NCBI GenBank assembly: GCA_005406025.1
Contig: BGZK01000100.1
Location: 62,001-126,000, forward strand
DNA length: 64,000 nt
Reading direction: 5' to 3'
From: Eumeta japonica
Lineage: Eukaryota > Arthropoda > Insecta > Lepidoptera > Psychidae
In this document: positions 36,611 to 50,800 of the stretch, in pieces
How positions within the stretch are numbered: position 1 is the first letter of the stretch
Layout of the letters: every line of letters starts with the position of its first letter
Notes under the pieces: model-generated
The model's input: only the letters and a program-made list of their open reading frames with translations
Database searches by the model: none
Told to the model about the DNA's origin: nothing
Program-made: the position numbers and the translations under genes

Positions 36611-39600
36611 ACTGGTTATTCTACTACTTATTACTGGTGATTCAAAGATATAGAAAACAACTCATGAAAGAAAAAAAATATAGTGACTACAAAAATATTA
36701 CACAATATTGAACTTTGTCAGATAAACAGATCTACACAGTGTCATCTGTTGGTATATAACTGAGCGAAGTTGGTAACTTCATTCTTTTGTACCTGACTTC
36801 TTTCACTTATTAACATTACCAACTTGGCTCACTTATGCAGTAATAGAAGGCGTTTGTGCGTATAAATTCCTATCAAAGAAGTAACCTCTATTAAAAACAA
36901 AAATTAAACATATCCATGTCAGAAACATAGTTTTCGGAATATGTTCACGGCTACAGAAGCAATGCCTGGCGACTTTCAGGCCCATATTTAATATTCATCT
37001 ATGCTTATAACCAATTGCGTTCTCGGTATGCTCGAGTCGTTAAGTCATTCCCTCCGCATTGTCCGCAAAATAAAACCACATCATCGCATTCTGCAACTGT
37101 AAAACTTTTATTACGATGCGTAATTAAAAATTACAAAATCTTTGTTCAACAAAAAATATACTCAATCTATACTTATTTATTATTAGGTTATGTGTTAAGT
37201 CATATTTATTTACGTATTCAAAGCTGATGAAGGTCACTGTACACGAAGACAGTATGGAAAACTAAAATCAATTAAAAATGAAAAAATAAAATCCCCTTAT
37301 GACACACGTCAACGCCTGCGTGTGATTGGCTGATTTTCTTCTTGATTATACCCCACCGTGCATAGAGAAGTACGAATATATAAAACAACACGCGTCATCG
37401 CCTTTGATGCAATCCGCAAAACAAATCTGCTCTTTCGCCGTAAACAAAAACAAAAGCAGATACATAAGAATTATAAGCTACAAATACATTATATACCTTA
37501 TGAGACACAGAAATTTAAAACTAACAAGTATAAAAAATTATAGTTTGCGGTAATTTGTTACTTCCAAAACTATTTTATTTGCCTAAAAAATTCCCGAATG
37601 CTGTTTGTTTACATTCTGTGTATTGTTTGAAAGGGTTGAATTATAATATGGGATTGGAATTATTTGTAAATGTTGTAGTAGGACGTCTTAGCGTTCTGTC
37701 CAAGGTGCTTAATTACGGTTTGAAGTTAAAACGCATTAATCAAATCGTCTCTGATCAGAACTGCATACAATACTTTAGGAGTCGAGTACAACGCCCTGAC
37801 CACTTCGCTGCTGCACTATTTTTGTATTAAATGAATAATGCTTTCATAGTATCACATGAATGCTATGATGAAACATATTGCTTTTCTGTTAAGGCCGCAT
37901 ATACATACAAATATTTAGTTTTACTTTGGGCAACATGTGGTGAGACATTTAATTTTTAATTACTTTTTTTTATTCAATGAAACAAAAAGAAAACAATAAT
38001 TGTAAAAATATGTGTTTATTCATAATTTAGTTATACAAGTAATATATTGTATTAAAAAATGGTTTACTTTATATGGTCAAAAAGTTAAAAAGTATGATAG
38101 AATATGGCAACTTTTATAAACATGTAAAAATACAGAAGTCTTTTGTACACAAAAACAAACAGTTTATAAAAACTCATCCTTAGACTATGTAGGTATACTT
38201 TAAAACACAATTCAGCAATACATATCAAAATTAATATATCTACTAAATCCAAAATATCAAGCTACAAAAAGAACACATTTAAAATTATAATGTCCACAGA
38301 TATTTAATAGTTTATCATTATTATTAATACATTTATCGATTTGCATTTTTATTATGGTCACATTGTTTTAAATATTTTATCGGTTAAGCATAGAGCCACA
38401 ATCTGGACAACACTGTAACATATTATTTAATAACTTTTTACAAATAAAACTGAAACATCCTATCACAAATGGTATATATTACCTTCAACTTATACTATTA
38501 AATTCAGATGTTTCCTATTTAGGAGCTAAAGAACTAACACCTACTTAGACTAAATTCAAAGAATTTGTAACAGCTTTCAGTCAAATTCAAGAACTTTTAA
38601 TCAGAGTAATAAATAATGGTTAAATGAGGTATATATCAACATGATAGTAAACTACATTTTGTTATTTGGTTTAAAAATCCTTGGTTATACTAAAATCTTC
38701 TATTCGCTTATATTTCAAAAATTTCATTAATTTTTATATGAATTCAAGAAATTTTCTAAATCTTAGTTATTTTAATTACTATACAGTTTTAATGAAGGTA
38801 CTAGATGTACCTTTTCAAACGATCTCCTATAAACACAAAGAAAATGGTGAATCTACATCAATATTCAAATAGGAAAATAAACATCTTTCAAAGACTGACA
38901 TATTTTTTAACATTAAATGACTTTCAAAGTGTTCTTACTACAGATAGTATGGTACATATTTTAATTCTTTTTTTACTCTTTTTTAATTTTCACCTAAAAA
39001 AATCATAGTCTTCGTGAAGCAAAAAACAGGTAAATGTATAATACAATAACATATTTTAATAAGTGCATTAAGTATATATATATTCATAATACAAATAAAA
39101 AATCATTTTATAACAAAACATAGTTTTTTTTTATTACATAGCTAGTTTGGTTAAGCTAACTCTGCAGTGATTACCTGTGACAATTCCATATAAATCAGAA
39201 TGTTCTGTATGAGACGATCACAAACTGTTACTGCGGATTTAGCTTGGTCAAATTCTAATAATTACACTAATAATGTCACTGTAATTGTTGCGCTTATTTT
39301 AGAGTAATAGCACTATTGCTTTATAATTTTCATGATTTTTACATTTTCAATTTATGAGATCTATTACTAGCATCCATGAATATTACTAAGAAAAAAATTG
39401 AGCACAACTCTAAATTGATTCTTTCCATCTGTTCTGTTGATGGCATTTATGGATCTGTTAACCTTGATCACAATATTATACAGTAAACACTTAAAATACA
39501 TTTACAATTATAGGAAAGAATCTATGTAATATTTATGCATTTCAAAAAATTTTAAATTATACTAAGTAGTAAGATAGATGTAAAAATTAAAATTTTTTTT

Positions 39601-40336
39601 AGATATTATTTGAAAAACTGGTGCAGTATCCCAGCAGGTAAAGAAAGTTCTGTTACAACTGTTTCATCTCTGAACATTGTAAATAAACATTAATTCTTCT
39701 AATTACTGTTCAATTTATTTAAAACATGAATGATCAAGCAAAATCTGTCATGATTTCCCACCTACCTGTTACGTTTTCAATTACACATTATCATAGAAAA
39801 TTAGACATAGTTTTCTTTTAAATATACTAAGTTGTGACCAATTTTTAGAATACTTGAAATGCTAATAAAACAAAGTGAAAATGTGAATATGTAGTAGACC
39901 CATAAATATAGAGAATATCCACAGCGATAGCCTTACTCTTACTGCAACATTGCACAATCTGAAAATAAAAACGCATTTAAAATAATGTCAATAATACTGC
40001 AAATATAAATTAATTGTGAAGTGAACAAATCTGAACATTAAAACAAAATTTAACAAGCATGAGTTTTTCAACAATATGCAAGTACTTGTTTCTTACCTAC
40101 AGGTTCTTGCACAATTACAGAACAGATTACAGAAGATGACTTTTAAGAGCAGAGTATTTGTTTTATATTGAAAGTTCATAACATCATAGCTCAAAATAAA
40201 ATAAACATGTAAATACGATCAGTATATCGATGCATGATTCTGAAAATTTTCAGTATATTATAGTTATATAAATTACATTCATTATAAATAGAAAACAAGA
40301 ATGACAGTGCTAGAAGATTGACATGTGGTAGAATTT
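36610..40336. other. Gene-free stretch including the likely Ras 3' UTR
   Basis: AT-rich. An inverted pair, gagcgaagttggtaac near 36762 and gttac/ttaccaacttggctc near 36820, hints at a small insert. The open frames near 37326-37830 show no domain or conserved-looking motif. The Ras 3' UTR probably starts at 40336 and runs leftward for an unknown distance. Confidence 0.4.
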
Positions 40337-41058
40337 TTAGAGCAGCTGACAACGGAGGCGTCTCCTGCCACCCATTTTATGTCCTTTACGAGACTTCTTG
40401 CCACGAAGCTCTTTATCTTTGCGAATCTCTCGAACCAATGTGTAAAATGCATCATCTACACCCATACGAGTCTTAGCTGATGTTTCAACAAATGGCACAC
40501 CATACTGCTTGGCAACCTGAAATATAATATCAGAATATTATAAATTGAAATACTTATTCTTAACATATAAGCAGTATTTATAAAATATGAACATTTGGCA
40601 ATAAAACTATGAAGTGAATGTAGATTTTACGATTATAAAAAATGAATGAACCATGTACATACCTCTCTAGCCTGCGCCATATCAACAGCCCAGGCATGTA
40701 AATCGCATTTGTTGCCCACCAGCACCATGGGCACCTCCTCGGCATCCTTGACACGTTTAATTTGCTCACGGTACGAACCGATATCTTCGAAGCTCTTTGC
40801 GCTGTTCACCGCGAACACGAGCAGAAAGCCTTCGCCGGTACGCATATACTGATCACGCATAGCAGAGTACTCCTCCTGGCCCGCGGTGTCCAGAATATCT
40901 AGTAGACATGTCTCGCCATCGATCACCACTTGTTTTCGGTACGAGTCCTCAATTGTTGGGTCATACTCGTCCACAAAGTGGTTCTGAATCAGCTGGATCG
41001 TGAGCGCCGACTTACCCACACCGCCCGCGCCTACCACCACCAGCTTATACTCCGTCAT
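40337..41058 (-). CDS. Ras85D: Ras GTPase (Ras85D/Ras1 orthologue)
   Basis: Two coding exons, 40663-41058 and 40337-40516, join as [21 protein letters not shown] and give 191 codons. The start [20 protein letters not shown] is the universal Ras start; an in-frame Met 14 codons upstream is not used by the family. Visible motifs are P-loop GAGGVGKS (G12 and G13 wild type), effector YDPTIEDSY, switch [13 protein letters not shown] (Q61 intact), NKCD and ETSAK. The tail has a basic stretch, [13 protein letters not shown], and the prenylation box CQLL. This small GTPase relays receptor-tyrosine-kinase signals to Raf/MAPK and PI3K at the plasma membrane. The hypervariable tail is charged without an added cysteine, as in KRAS4B, so membrane binding would rely on prenyl plus polybasic contacts. 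The box ends in Leu, which commonly favours geranylgeranylation. Head-to-head with Idh3a, 800 bp apart. Confidence 0.97.
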
Positions 41059-41858
41059 CGCGCGCCCCGAAAGACACGATATTGTGCCTGATATCGTCAC
41101 GGCGCTGCTTCAAAGATACGACACACAGAAGTTGCGTGAGCCACGCCACGATGCTACTCACATACTACACTAAGATTTACGCGTAATTTAAATCTGTGAG
41201 ATTTTTTGTTATATAAATGGAATAAACAATAATAAATATGGGGCAAATTGTCAATTTTATAAAACTCTACAGACTCTACTAGTTCACTGACCTTGGAAAC
41301 GTTCTAAAACGACAATGAGATTATTCTCGACCATCTGTGCCGTAAAATATGTGCTTTGCTTAAAGCATGAATAGGAATGTTAGTGTTAAATTAAAACAAA
41401 CATATAATAACTATTAACATAGCATAACGATTTTTTTAGTCAAGTATTGAGACAAAATATTTCTTAAAATGGCATTGAGATTTAATGCAAAATGAATTTC
41501 AAAACGAAACGACATCATGTCAATATAGACATTAACAGATTTCAATAGCAATGTTCCAATATAAAAAGTACAGTTTATTAATTGTTTTAAGAATGGAATA
41601 CAAAATAGCTTATATATCTAGAAACAAGAATAATTATTCTAAATAGTCTCTAGATTGATAATATTATGGGTATATAAATATTAAACTGAAGTCTTGCTCT
41701 GATATATTTTAGATCATTAGAGACCGAATTGTGTATCATGCGATCCCTTACAAATCCGGTCATGCGCTGTCACTGTCGTCATTTCCTACCCCTCTCCTCT
41801 TCACTGATAGGGTAAGTCACCAACCATCGTCCATCCTTCGTCGGATCAAAAATCGGAA
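41059..41858. promoter_or_regulatory. Divergent intergenic region between Ras and Idh3a
   Basis: 800 bp between the two start codons. GC-richer 5' leader segments lie next to each start (41059-41160 and 41745-41858) with an AT-rich middle. No individual factor site can be supported. Confidence 0.4.
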
Positions 41859-44800
41859 ATGGCTGCAAGACTTATCAGGAAAATTGTAAGTTTATGTATC
41901 AATGTTATGTAATTTGTATTCTGATAGTGAATAATTGCATGCCTTCTTTGTTGTTTGAGCCTTTATAGACACAAGCGCGGTTTATTTGTCCCGTCCAAAA
42001 ATAGCTTAGAATTTTAGTATGTCGCAGAATTACATAAAACTAATATTGAAGCCTTTCCGCGAGAATAAAGTGTTTGAAAGATTATTAAAGTGGCTGGAAC
42101 TGGGATCGAATACAGACGCTTCTGGAATTAAAATTTCTCAGGTTTTAAATTAAATTAATAACAATGTTGTAGTGTTGTGAGGTTATGACGAGCACTTTGG
42201 GTATTATTTTAGGTCCCGTCTGCCAAAGCTGGTGCGGCCCAGTACAGTACGGGTGTAAGAAGGGTAACGCTGATTCCTGGCCATGGAATAGGACCGGAGA
42301 TCACTGTGGCTGTCCAGAAAATATTTGAAGCTGCCAAAGTTCCTATAGAATGGGATGAGGTGGACGTGACTGCTGTCAGGGTAAACATTCATTTATTAAA
42401 TAAACATTATTTTTCTATATGTTATCTATATTGTGGGTACCTTTTGAAATATGGAACCTTAAACTGAAGATTTAATTCTACAAAGTACAATAGTTCTTTG
42501 AGGGTAATCTTTAAAAATATTTAATATATATTTTTCTAACTGTAAAAGTTATCCTACTGTGCAATCCTCTTTAAATAGCTAACTTCGAATAAAAAATCCA
42601 ATATTATTTCTAGATTTCTAGGAATGTAGCAATCTTTCAGGTATCCTATTAAAATAAGTTCCAATTTCTCAATGGCTAAATTATTGCAGATTGAGTTTAT
42701 ATTTGAAAGTAGTTATAGATTGAAGCTTTTCAAAGGTTCAACAACTTATTAAGTAACAAAATTTATATGTAATAAATAACCCAAAATTGTACTTTGTTTT
42801 AGGAAGTCACAATCCATATGTTGTTGTCACTCCCAAGTCTTCAGTTAGAATCACAACTCTGATTATTGTAAAATCTTGAAATTCTGTAACTATTTTGTTT
42901 TTAAGTCATTATTTTGGTGGAAATTAGATTCACAAGAAAATGATCGTACTCTTTGGTAGTTTCTGTCCAATGCAGTGGAAAGAATGTATTCATTGAAATA
43001 TAAAATAAAATAACTTTATTGTTATAGAGCCTATTAGTGATTTCCATATAAGATTATAGATATAATGAGTTATATAGAGAAGAAAACATATAATGAGTTA
43101 TATAAAGAAGAAAACATATAATGAGTTATATAGAAAGAAAACTAGAGATATCTCTTTTTTATTACATCATTTAGTCTAGTGTACTCTTTTGGGTGTAGCT
43201 GTTGATATACTTAAAAATTTTCTGCAGTAATGAATTATTCCTTTTATTATCTCTGCTTTATATTAGAACATATTCTAATGTTCTTTGAAAACCAAAAGCA
43301 AATTTTATTATTTTACAAGTTTCAAAACAGATATCATTTAGTTTAAAGATCCATTCAAGTGTAGTTTTTTCAAACTGGTGCACATGAAATATTTTGTGAA
43401 TTATTATTTTCTAAGTTTTGATGTTAAATGGTTCTTTGCTATGAGATTTATAACAACATTATGACAATTTTCATAAAATTATGTCAATGATAATGCTAAA
43501 ATATTTATTGTAAAAATATTGAACATGGTTATGTTATATGTTCTTGAACATTGAAATATCACTCACATAATGCCATGTACAAGAAACTATAGTATATACA
43601 ACCACTCATATCCTTGTATTCCTCAATACACATGTGTAATAACCTGGCCATGGTTATCATAGATAATGTATTTTGATAGAAATTATATGGGAAGTTTTTC
43701 AGTTATATTCCTCAAATTGTATCTTTGCCTTTTCAAGCAAGTAGCCTTATGTACAAAAATAAAAGTTTATATTCAAGGCACACAATACACCACCAATGCT
43801 TTTGATAAATTTGTTATTTCGAGTGTGATATAACAATTATAATATTGTAGTTATTCAACTCCATATCATAATAGATAGTTAATGTAAAATTATGTTTCAC
43901 TGACAATTCCTGAAAAACTTTTATTGAATCATATGACCAGTATCAAAATTTTATTTCTGTGTAAAAATCTTAATTTAAAATGTATAATTATAATGAGAAA
44001 CCTCTAATTTCAATTTGTGTAATATTTTTAATTTATATGAATCTTAATATTGCTTTATTGAAACTTATTTGCTTCATAAAAATTAATTTCCTTTTTGGTT
44101 TTATTTGTGTTATATATACAATGAATATTGCAACAATTTAAAATTAATTACATATTTTAGGGTCCAGATGGAAAATTTGGCATACCGCAAAAGCTATAGA
44201 CTCGGTGAATGCAAATAAAATAGGTCTGAAAGGCCCCTAATGACGCCAGTGGGAAAGGTTATCGGTCCCTTAACCTCGCTCTGAGGAAGGAATTTGATTT
44301 ATACGCTAATGTGAGGCCATGTAAGAGTTTGGAGGGGTATGTTATTACCATTATATACTTATTTATTCTATAAATTTCCATTTCTACTAATGTGATAAAG
44401 TTAATATATTTCAATAATTCTCTATGATAACAATTAATACTTACTGTTATCAATTACATTTATTGTCATCAGTGTGTTTGTTTGTATGTATGTATGTATT
44501 TAATTTGATTACAATCATTTGTTAATTGAGATCATAAGGATTTACAAAAACAGATGTTTACATTTTCATTATTTACATGTTATTTCTTGTTAAGACGATG
44601 ATAATATTGTACGAATAATTTTTATCTCACCATAGTACGTGTTACGATAGACGACTGATTACATACTCCAATCTTTGCACGTTTGATTAGTGTCTGGCCT
44701 TGAGTGTTTATCGGCTGTTGCCTTCAGCATTAAATAGTGATGTATGGACTGATAATGAAGACATTTCCATCTGTAATTTTGATTTATTGATGTCTATATG

Positions 44801-47800
44801 TTGCTTTATCAGAATTTTTATTGTTGAAATATAGACACAAGATTTTTCCAATTCTTTTTATGTTATTCAATTTATTTGTTTTGTATTTATACTTGGAGAT
44901 TATCATGATACAAATTATTCAAACAGCACTTGTATTTTTATTAGATGTTGTCGTGTCTTAAAAATTACCTTACAAGTGTTTTTTTAATAAAACGATTGTC
45001 TCTGCAACACAAGAATAATAGACTGCAGACCAACATGAATTACTTTGTCACCTAATTAAATATTTGTATTGGGTCTCATCATCTTACTGCAAGGATGCAA
45101 CCTCCCACGTTGTTTTATTTTGATTGTAGAAGCCCAGTGCTTATTGAGAGCTGTCAACAACCACTATTACCAGGGACCAAAGACTTAATGTATTTTGAAA
45201 TATAGAGCATGTGGTTTGATTTGACTTAAGTTAATAATTTATTATTAACTTAAGTCAAATTTAAGATCAAATTTCCTAGTGGTCAGATGGATTCAAAGCT
45301 GATACCTTCTGAATTGAAGGAAATGCTCTAGCCACTCTGCTAATATTACTTTATATTATGCCATAATATGAAGGACTATACATTAAAATGTAGAAGTTTT
45401 TCTATTTAATATCTTGAAATTCTTACAAATAATATTTTATTAAACTATGTTAATTGTGAAACTTGAAATGGATGTATGGTTTTTCTAGTTTATATATAAT
45501 TTTTAACATAATTTCAGCATCAAAACCCTTTACGACAATGTTGACGTTGTGACAATTCGTGAGAATACTGAAGGTGAATATTCGGGTATCGAGCATGAAA
45601 TTGTAGATGGAGTCGTTCAGTCCATCAAGCTCATCACTGAGGAGGCTAGTAACAGAGTAGCAGAATTCGCTTTTCAATTTGCCAGAGACAACAAGAGGAA
45701 GAAGGTTACCGCTGTGCACAAAGCTAATATTATGTAAGTTACAAAAAAAAAATATTTCTTTGTATTAAATATTACTGTCTACATCACATCATACTAGGAC
45801 CGTAACCATATCGACACATGCAAATAAATGTTCTTAGTGTTGATAATGTTAGTAACGGACAATGATAGAGTATTCTAAAATCAGTTAACTATGTAGTGTA
45901 CCTAGGTATATAGTATCCGATATTCTCCTTCATTTTCATAAAGCATTGTTTGTCAACCAGCATCTAAAAATCTTCTTTTTTCCTTCTTTTCTTTATACAA
46001 ATTAATTACCATTACCGATTTTTGTAAAGATCATTTTCTTGTACCCATGGTTTATTTTAAAGAAAACTTACAAGATTGACCCGTAACGAATTATAGTTAA
46101 TAGTATAAAAAATGCACATCAACAGTTAGAACAAGACCTGAATGACTTGTGTGTGGCAATTGTATAAATCAGATTCCCTTATAACAGGGATGGTAAGTAA
46201 AACAAGAGCTGTTTTTCTGGCTATTAATCATGCTATGGTAGAGTAGTTAGCAGCATGCTTAAGACTAAAATAGTTAATATTATATAAAAAAAAATTAATT
46301 CATCAATAAAAACCTGTTTCATACCTGACGCTTTTTTGAATATTTATTACAATTTTTATTTTCTATCTACATAGAATATTTACATTTTTTTATGCCTAAA
46401 TATGCAATTGGATCATATTTTTTGTTAATATTAACAAGTATATTGACACCAGGTGAATATATTTTAATACATAATGTCAATACATAGTAATATATTTAGG
46501 AAATAACATTTCATTTAACTATACTACTAAAAACTGTCAAAAATTATGTAATGCATCATAATATCATATCCCATTTTAAGAAATAGGACACGAACTCTGA
46601 AATGTCTTACCATGTAAATCTGTAATTCATTTGGAATCTTTTATTGTGTAAATCACCTTAATGATAATTTTTATTAGGTAAGCTAAATGAAAATATACCT
46701 TGAAATTTTTGTGGTCATACCTTTTTATTAGTAAAATCTTATTATACTTTTGCAAGAATGTACATAATTTTCTTGTAATTGTAAAATTTTACACTTGACA
46801 AATATAAAGACTGATAATAAAATATTGAATCCAAAAATAAAATCAGTCACACTTTCTATGATTGATTTTATTTTCCTAAATATTGAAGGGCTGTGATTTA
46901 ATAATTAAAGCAGAAACACACATCTGTTAAGATCATAATGAACTATATTCGGAAAACTGCGGAAAATTGAGAAACATAACATCAAGCATCAGGGTAAATA
47001 AAAATTGTTTCCTTTTAGAATTATATGCTAATTTATGCAAAAGTGTGAAACTTTTATGTATATATCTGTATCCATAATGTAAGGTGATGAAACAGTCATG
47101 CTAATTGGGTTGTATCTCATTACTCGGCCTTGTCTCGCTTAACTACTCTGTTATGCGGTCACATGTCTATTCCCCCTGTTATTTTCTACATGCTAGACTT
47201 ATTTAGTTGAATATATATTTATAATTTTATTTTGAATACTTCATTCAATTTTATTTTACAATTTTTTTATTTTTTTGAATTTACATTGTTTAGATGATAT
47301 ATTTAGTTTACTGTATACAGTATCCTTAGAAATTTATTATTTTTATATCATTAATAATAATTATTCTAGTGGAATTTATTACTATAATAAATTGCATAAA
47401 AATTTTCGTATTCCATAAGTAAAAAGTTGCAGTAAACTTTCTTTGTTTATGCTGTTTCTAGCTGGCCAGTTTCAATACCATTAAATAGATGACGTTTAAA
47501 AATAAATAAAAAGTAAAATGGGGACTTGCCATTTTTCTATTGTTTTTGTGTCCACCAAAATGAGTGAATCTAATGTAGAAATTTGATACATTTTTAAGTT
47601 TTATTACAAAAAGGAAAAATGCGACACTAGCTGCAAATAAAATTGTGACATTTATGAATCTAACATGATGTCAGTAAAAGTAGCACAAAACTGGTTCAAG
47701 CATTTTCAGATCTGTAACTTTGATTCAAAATTAATCATGCTTTAATTGACCTGTTATGGATTAAGTTGATGCCATTTTGGAAAAGGTGTAGCAAATTCAG

Positions 47801-50800
47801 TATATTAGCTCCACAAAACAGTTTTAACCCATTTGAAAAAGTTGGATATACAAAATAGCTCAATACTTTTCACTGAAAGAAATCTAATAAATCATGTACT
47901 CATTTGATTCTCTATTGAAACATAATGAAACTGAACCGTTTACGGAAAGATTGATCACTGGTGATCAAAATGGATTACCTAAGACAAGAACGTGCAATAA
48001 AGATCATGTTCAAGAAGCAAGCAAGCTCCACAGACTAATGAAACCTACATTCACTAGCAATAAGATAATGCTTTGTATATGGTGGAATTGAAAGAGCTCA
48101 TTCAATATGAGCTTTTACTGCTGGACATAACCATCAATTCGAATCTCTACTGCCAACAGCTGATAACTCAAGCAAGAAGAAGAAACGGTCAGAATTTATC
48201 AATAGGAAGGTTGTGGTTTTTCTCCATCATAACACCAGACCACACATATCTTAGCAACTCAACAAATATTGAGAGAGTTTATGTGAGAAGTGTTAATGCA
48301 TCCCTCATCTATATGGTCACAAGGTCAGGACTATTCCTGACCTTGTGTACTCAGATTTTCACCTATTTCGGTTTCTTCAGATTTTTTTGGTAGTGTTAGA
48401 GACAAGAGACGACTGTCAAAACTACTTGCACTTTTTTTTGATCAGAAGTACCAAAATTTCTACAGCAATAGGATTATATCACTATCTTCAAAATGGCAAC
48501 TATTTGTTGAACAAAATGACATATATATTTAAATTTAAATTGTTAATTTTTTAAAATGAAAATTGTTAAATTTAAATCAAATATAAGGTAGAGGAAAAGT
48601 TTTTCACATTCTATAAAATGTGATGAAAAATTATCTTCAATTTGTATATTGAATATGAAAAACTTTTTCCCCACTCTATATATTCATGTAACAATCATCA
48701 CCAAAATATAACTCGACGATATGGTATCATATGGATTGCCTAATATAGTTTTGTTATAAAGATATATTTTGTTGTAAAATGTATTGTCAGTAAATAAATT
48801 GTAAATGAATTTTACTTTTGCAATAATTTTAGTACATAAATATAACAGAAATATACAAATCGGCAAAAACATTTTTAAATTTTGTTTTTCCTAATCCTTT
48901 CAGGCGTATGTCAGATGGCCTGTTCCTTCGATGCTGCCGAACAGGCAACAAAGTTCCCTGATGTCAAGTTTGAGGACGTTACCTCGACACTGTCTGTCTC
49001 AATATGGTGCAAGATCCTTCTAAATTGATGTATTGGTCAGTAACTCTATAAAATGTATTTTATAACAAACAAATAGAATGAATTAGGCTTGTGTTTACTT
49101 TTAAAAGCTTATTTTCAAGAGGTATTTGTCCTTTGCCTTTCTAAATTAATTAAAATTGAAAAAGTGTATTATAAATCTTCACTAAATTATGTTTATCATA
49201 TTATAAACAAATTAAAAGTTGCCTAATTTTGAATGCAAAATATCATTTAATCGTATTTATCCCCTTTTCAGGTGATGCCTAATTTGTATGGTGATATCAT
49301 GTCAGACATGTGTTCAGGCCTGGTGGGTGGGCTCGGTTTGGCCCTCGGGCAACATCGGCAAGAATGGTGCACTATTTGAATCGGTAGGTTCTTCTCCTTT
49401 TGCATTCAAATATTAAATATATTGACATACTGATGATTGTTGATAAATTAATACGGATACTAAGAATACAAAAATAGGTAAAAACTTCCACAAAATGAAT
49501 TTTGGGGTCAATATTTACATTCAAATTTTCCATGTCATAAGTGGTAGATAGGTTCTAGAGCTATCAAAATAATTGTTTTCTTATTAAAATGATGATAATC
49601 CAAAGTCCTAAAGAAGCATTTACCTATTGTGTTACAAAAGTACAATCAAACACTAAAGTTTGAATAACAACAAATTATAAAACATTTAAGAATATTTTGT
49701 GTCTTTCTTGAGTATGTAATATACAACATGCTCCTGATGTTTACCAACATTGGCAAATGACTACTGAAGATTACTATCAAAAGTGGTCAAAAATATATAT
49801 TCAGGAAAAACTGACGTAAGTGAGACTTGTAAATATACAAAGATGGAATATTTATCTTTCATTTGTTTCTCAAACTGTTTTAATGTAATATTCGCATTGC
49901 TACTTCACTGCACATTAAATTCACAATGAAAACATATCTATTCTGATTATTTTAAAGTACTTTCAAATATAATTTTTTCTTATGTGACGTGACAGGGTTT
50001 AATTAAAGCAGTTAAAATAAAATCACAATACAAATAATTTTGGACCTGATTGTTTCTTTTCATTTGATTATACATAATTTTTTATGCTAGATACTAAACT
50101 ACAACACTGACAGTAGGTCAAAACAATGCACACCCAAGGGCATAAAAAAATTAAAACCTTTCCACTTATGGGAATATAAATTTTAATATGATTTATTACT
50201 TATTGTTTTGTATTATCCTGTTATTTTATATATATATTTGTGCTCCGTTCTAATACACCACAGCCTCCATAGTATTATTGCTTTTTCACTTATAATTCTG
50301 TTTTACATCTGTTTATATTGAATGTTACAATTTATTTTCATATTTATAGAAAAAGTTGATTTTCGTGTTTACATGGAAATATCTCTTGTTTAGAAACTTC
50401 ACAGTTTGTATAATTGAAAGTGCAAAATTAATTTCATCAGTAAGTTTATTTACATAGTTTTTACATTATTAAAATAACTAACCGTGGTGGTTTCTAACTT
50501 GGTTTCTTGAATGACTAATTACTTCTTAAATATTTTTCTAAAACAAATATTTTACAAAAAAGGAATATCAATAGCTAATATAATTTGTGTATGTATTGTG
50601 TTAACAATGGTTTTTAATATAATTTATTTATGTAAATGTAAGTCAATGTGATTTTGTGAAAGTTTAATATTTAATTATTCTGTCTAACATAATGCATGCA
50701 GTTTTCTATAAAATAATGTGATTGTCGTTCATTATATTTATTAGTATTTAATAATATTTAGTGTCATATTTTATATGAAATGAAAATTAAAACATTATTT

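Noticed and set aside
37326..37830. Run of plus-strand open frames
   Set aside because: Composition follows the AT-rich background; no motif and no splice structure.
41059..41100. In-frame Met 14 codons upstream of the Ras start
   Set aside because: The added residues ([13 protein letters not shown]) are absent from the Ras family, and MTEYKLVVV is the universal start. The segment is 5' UTR.
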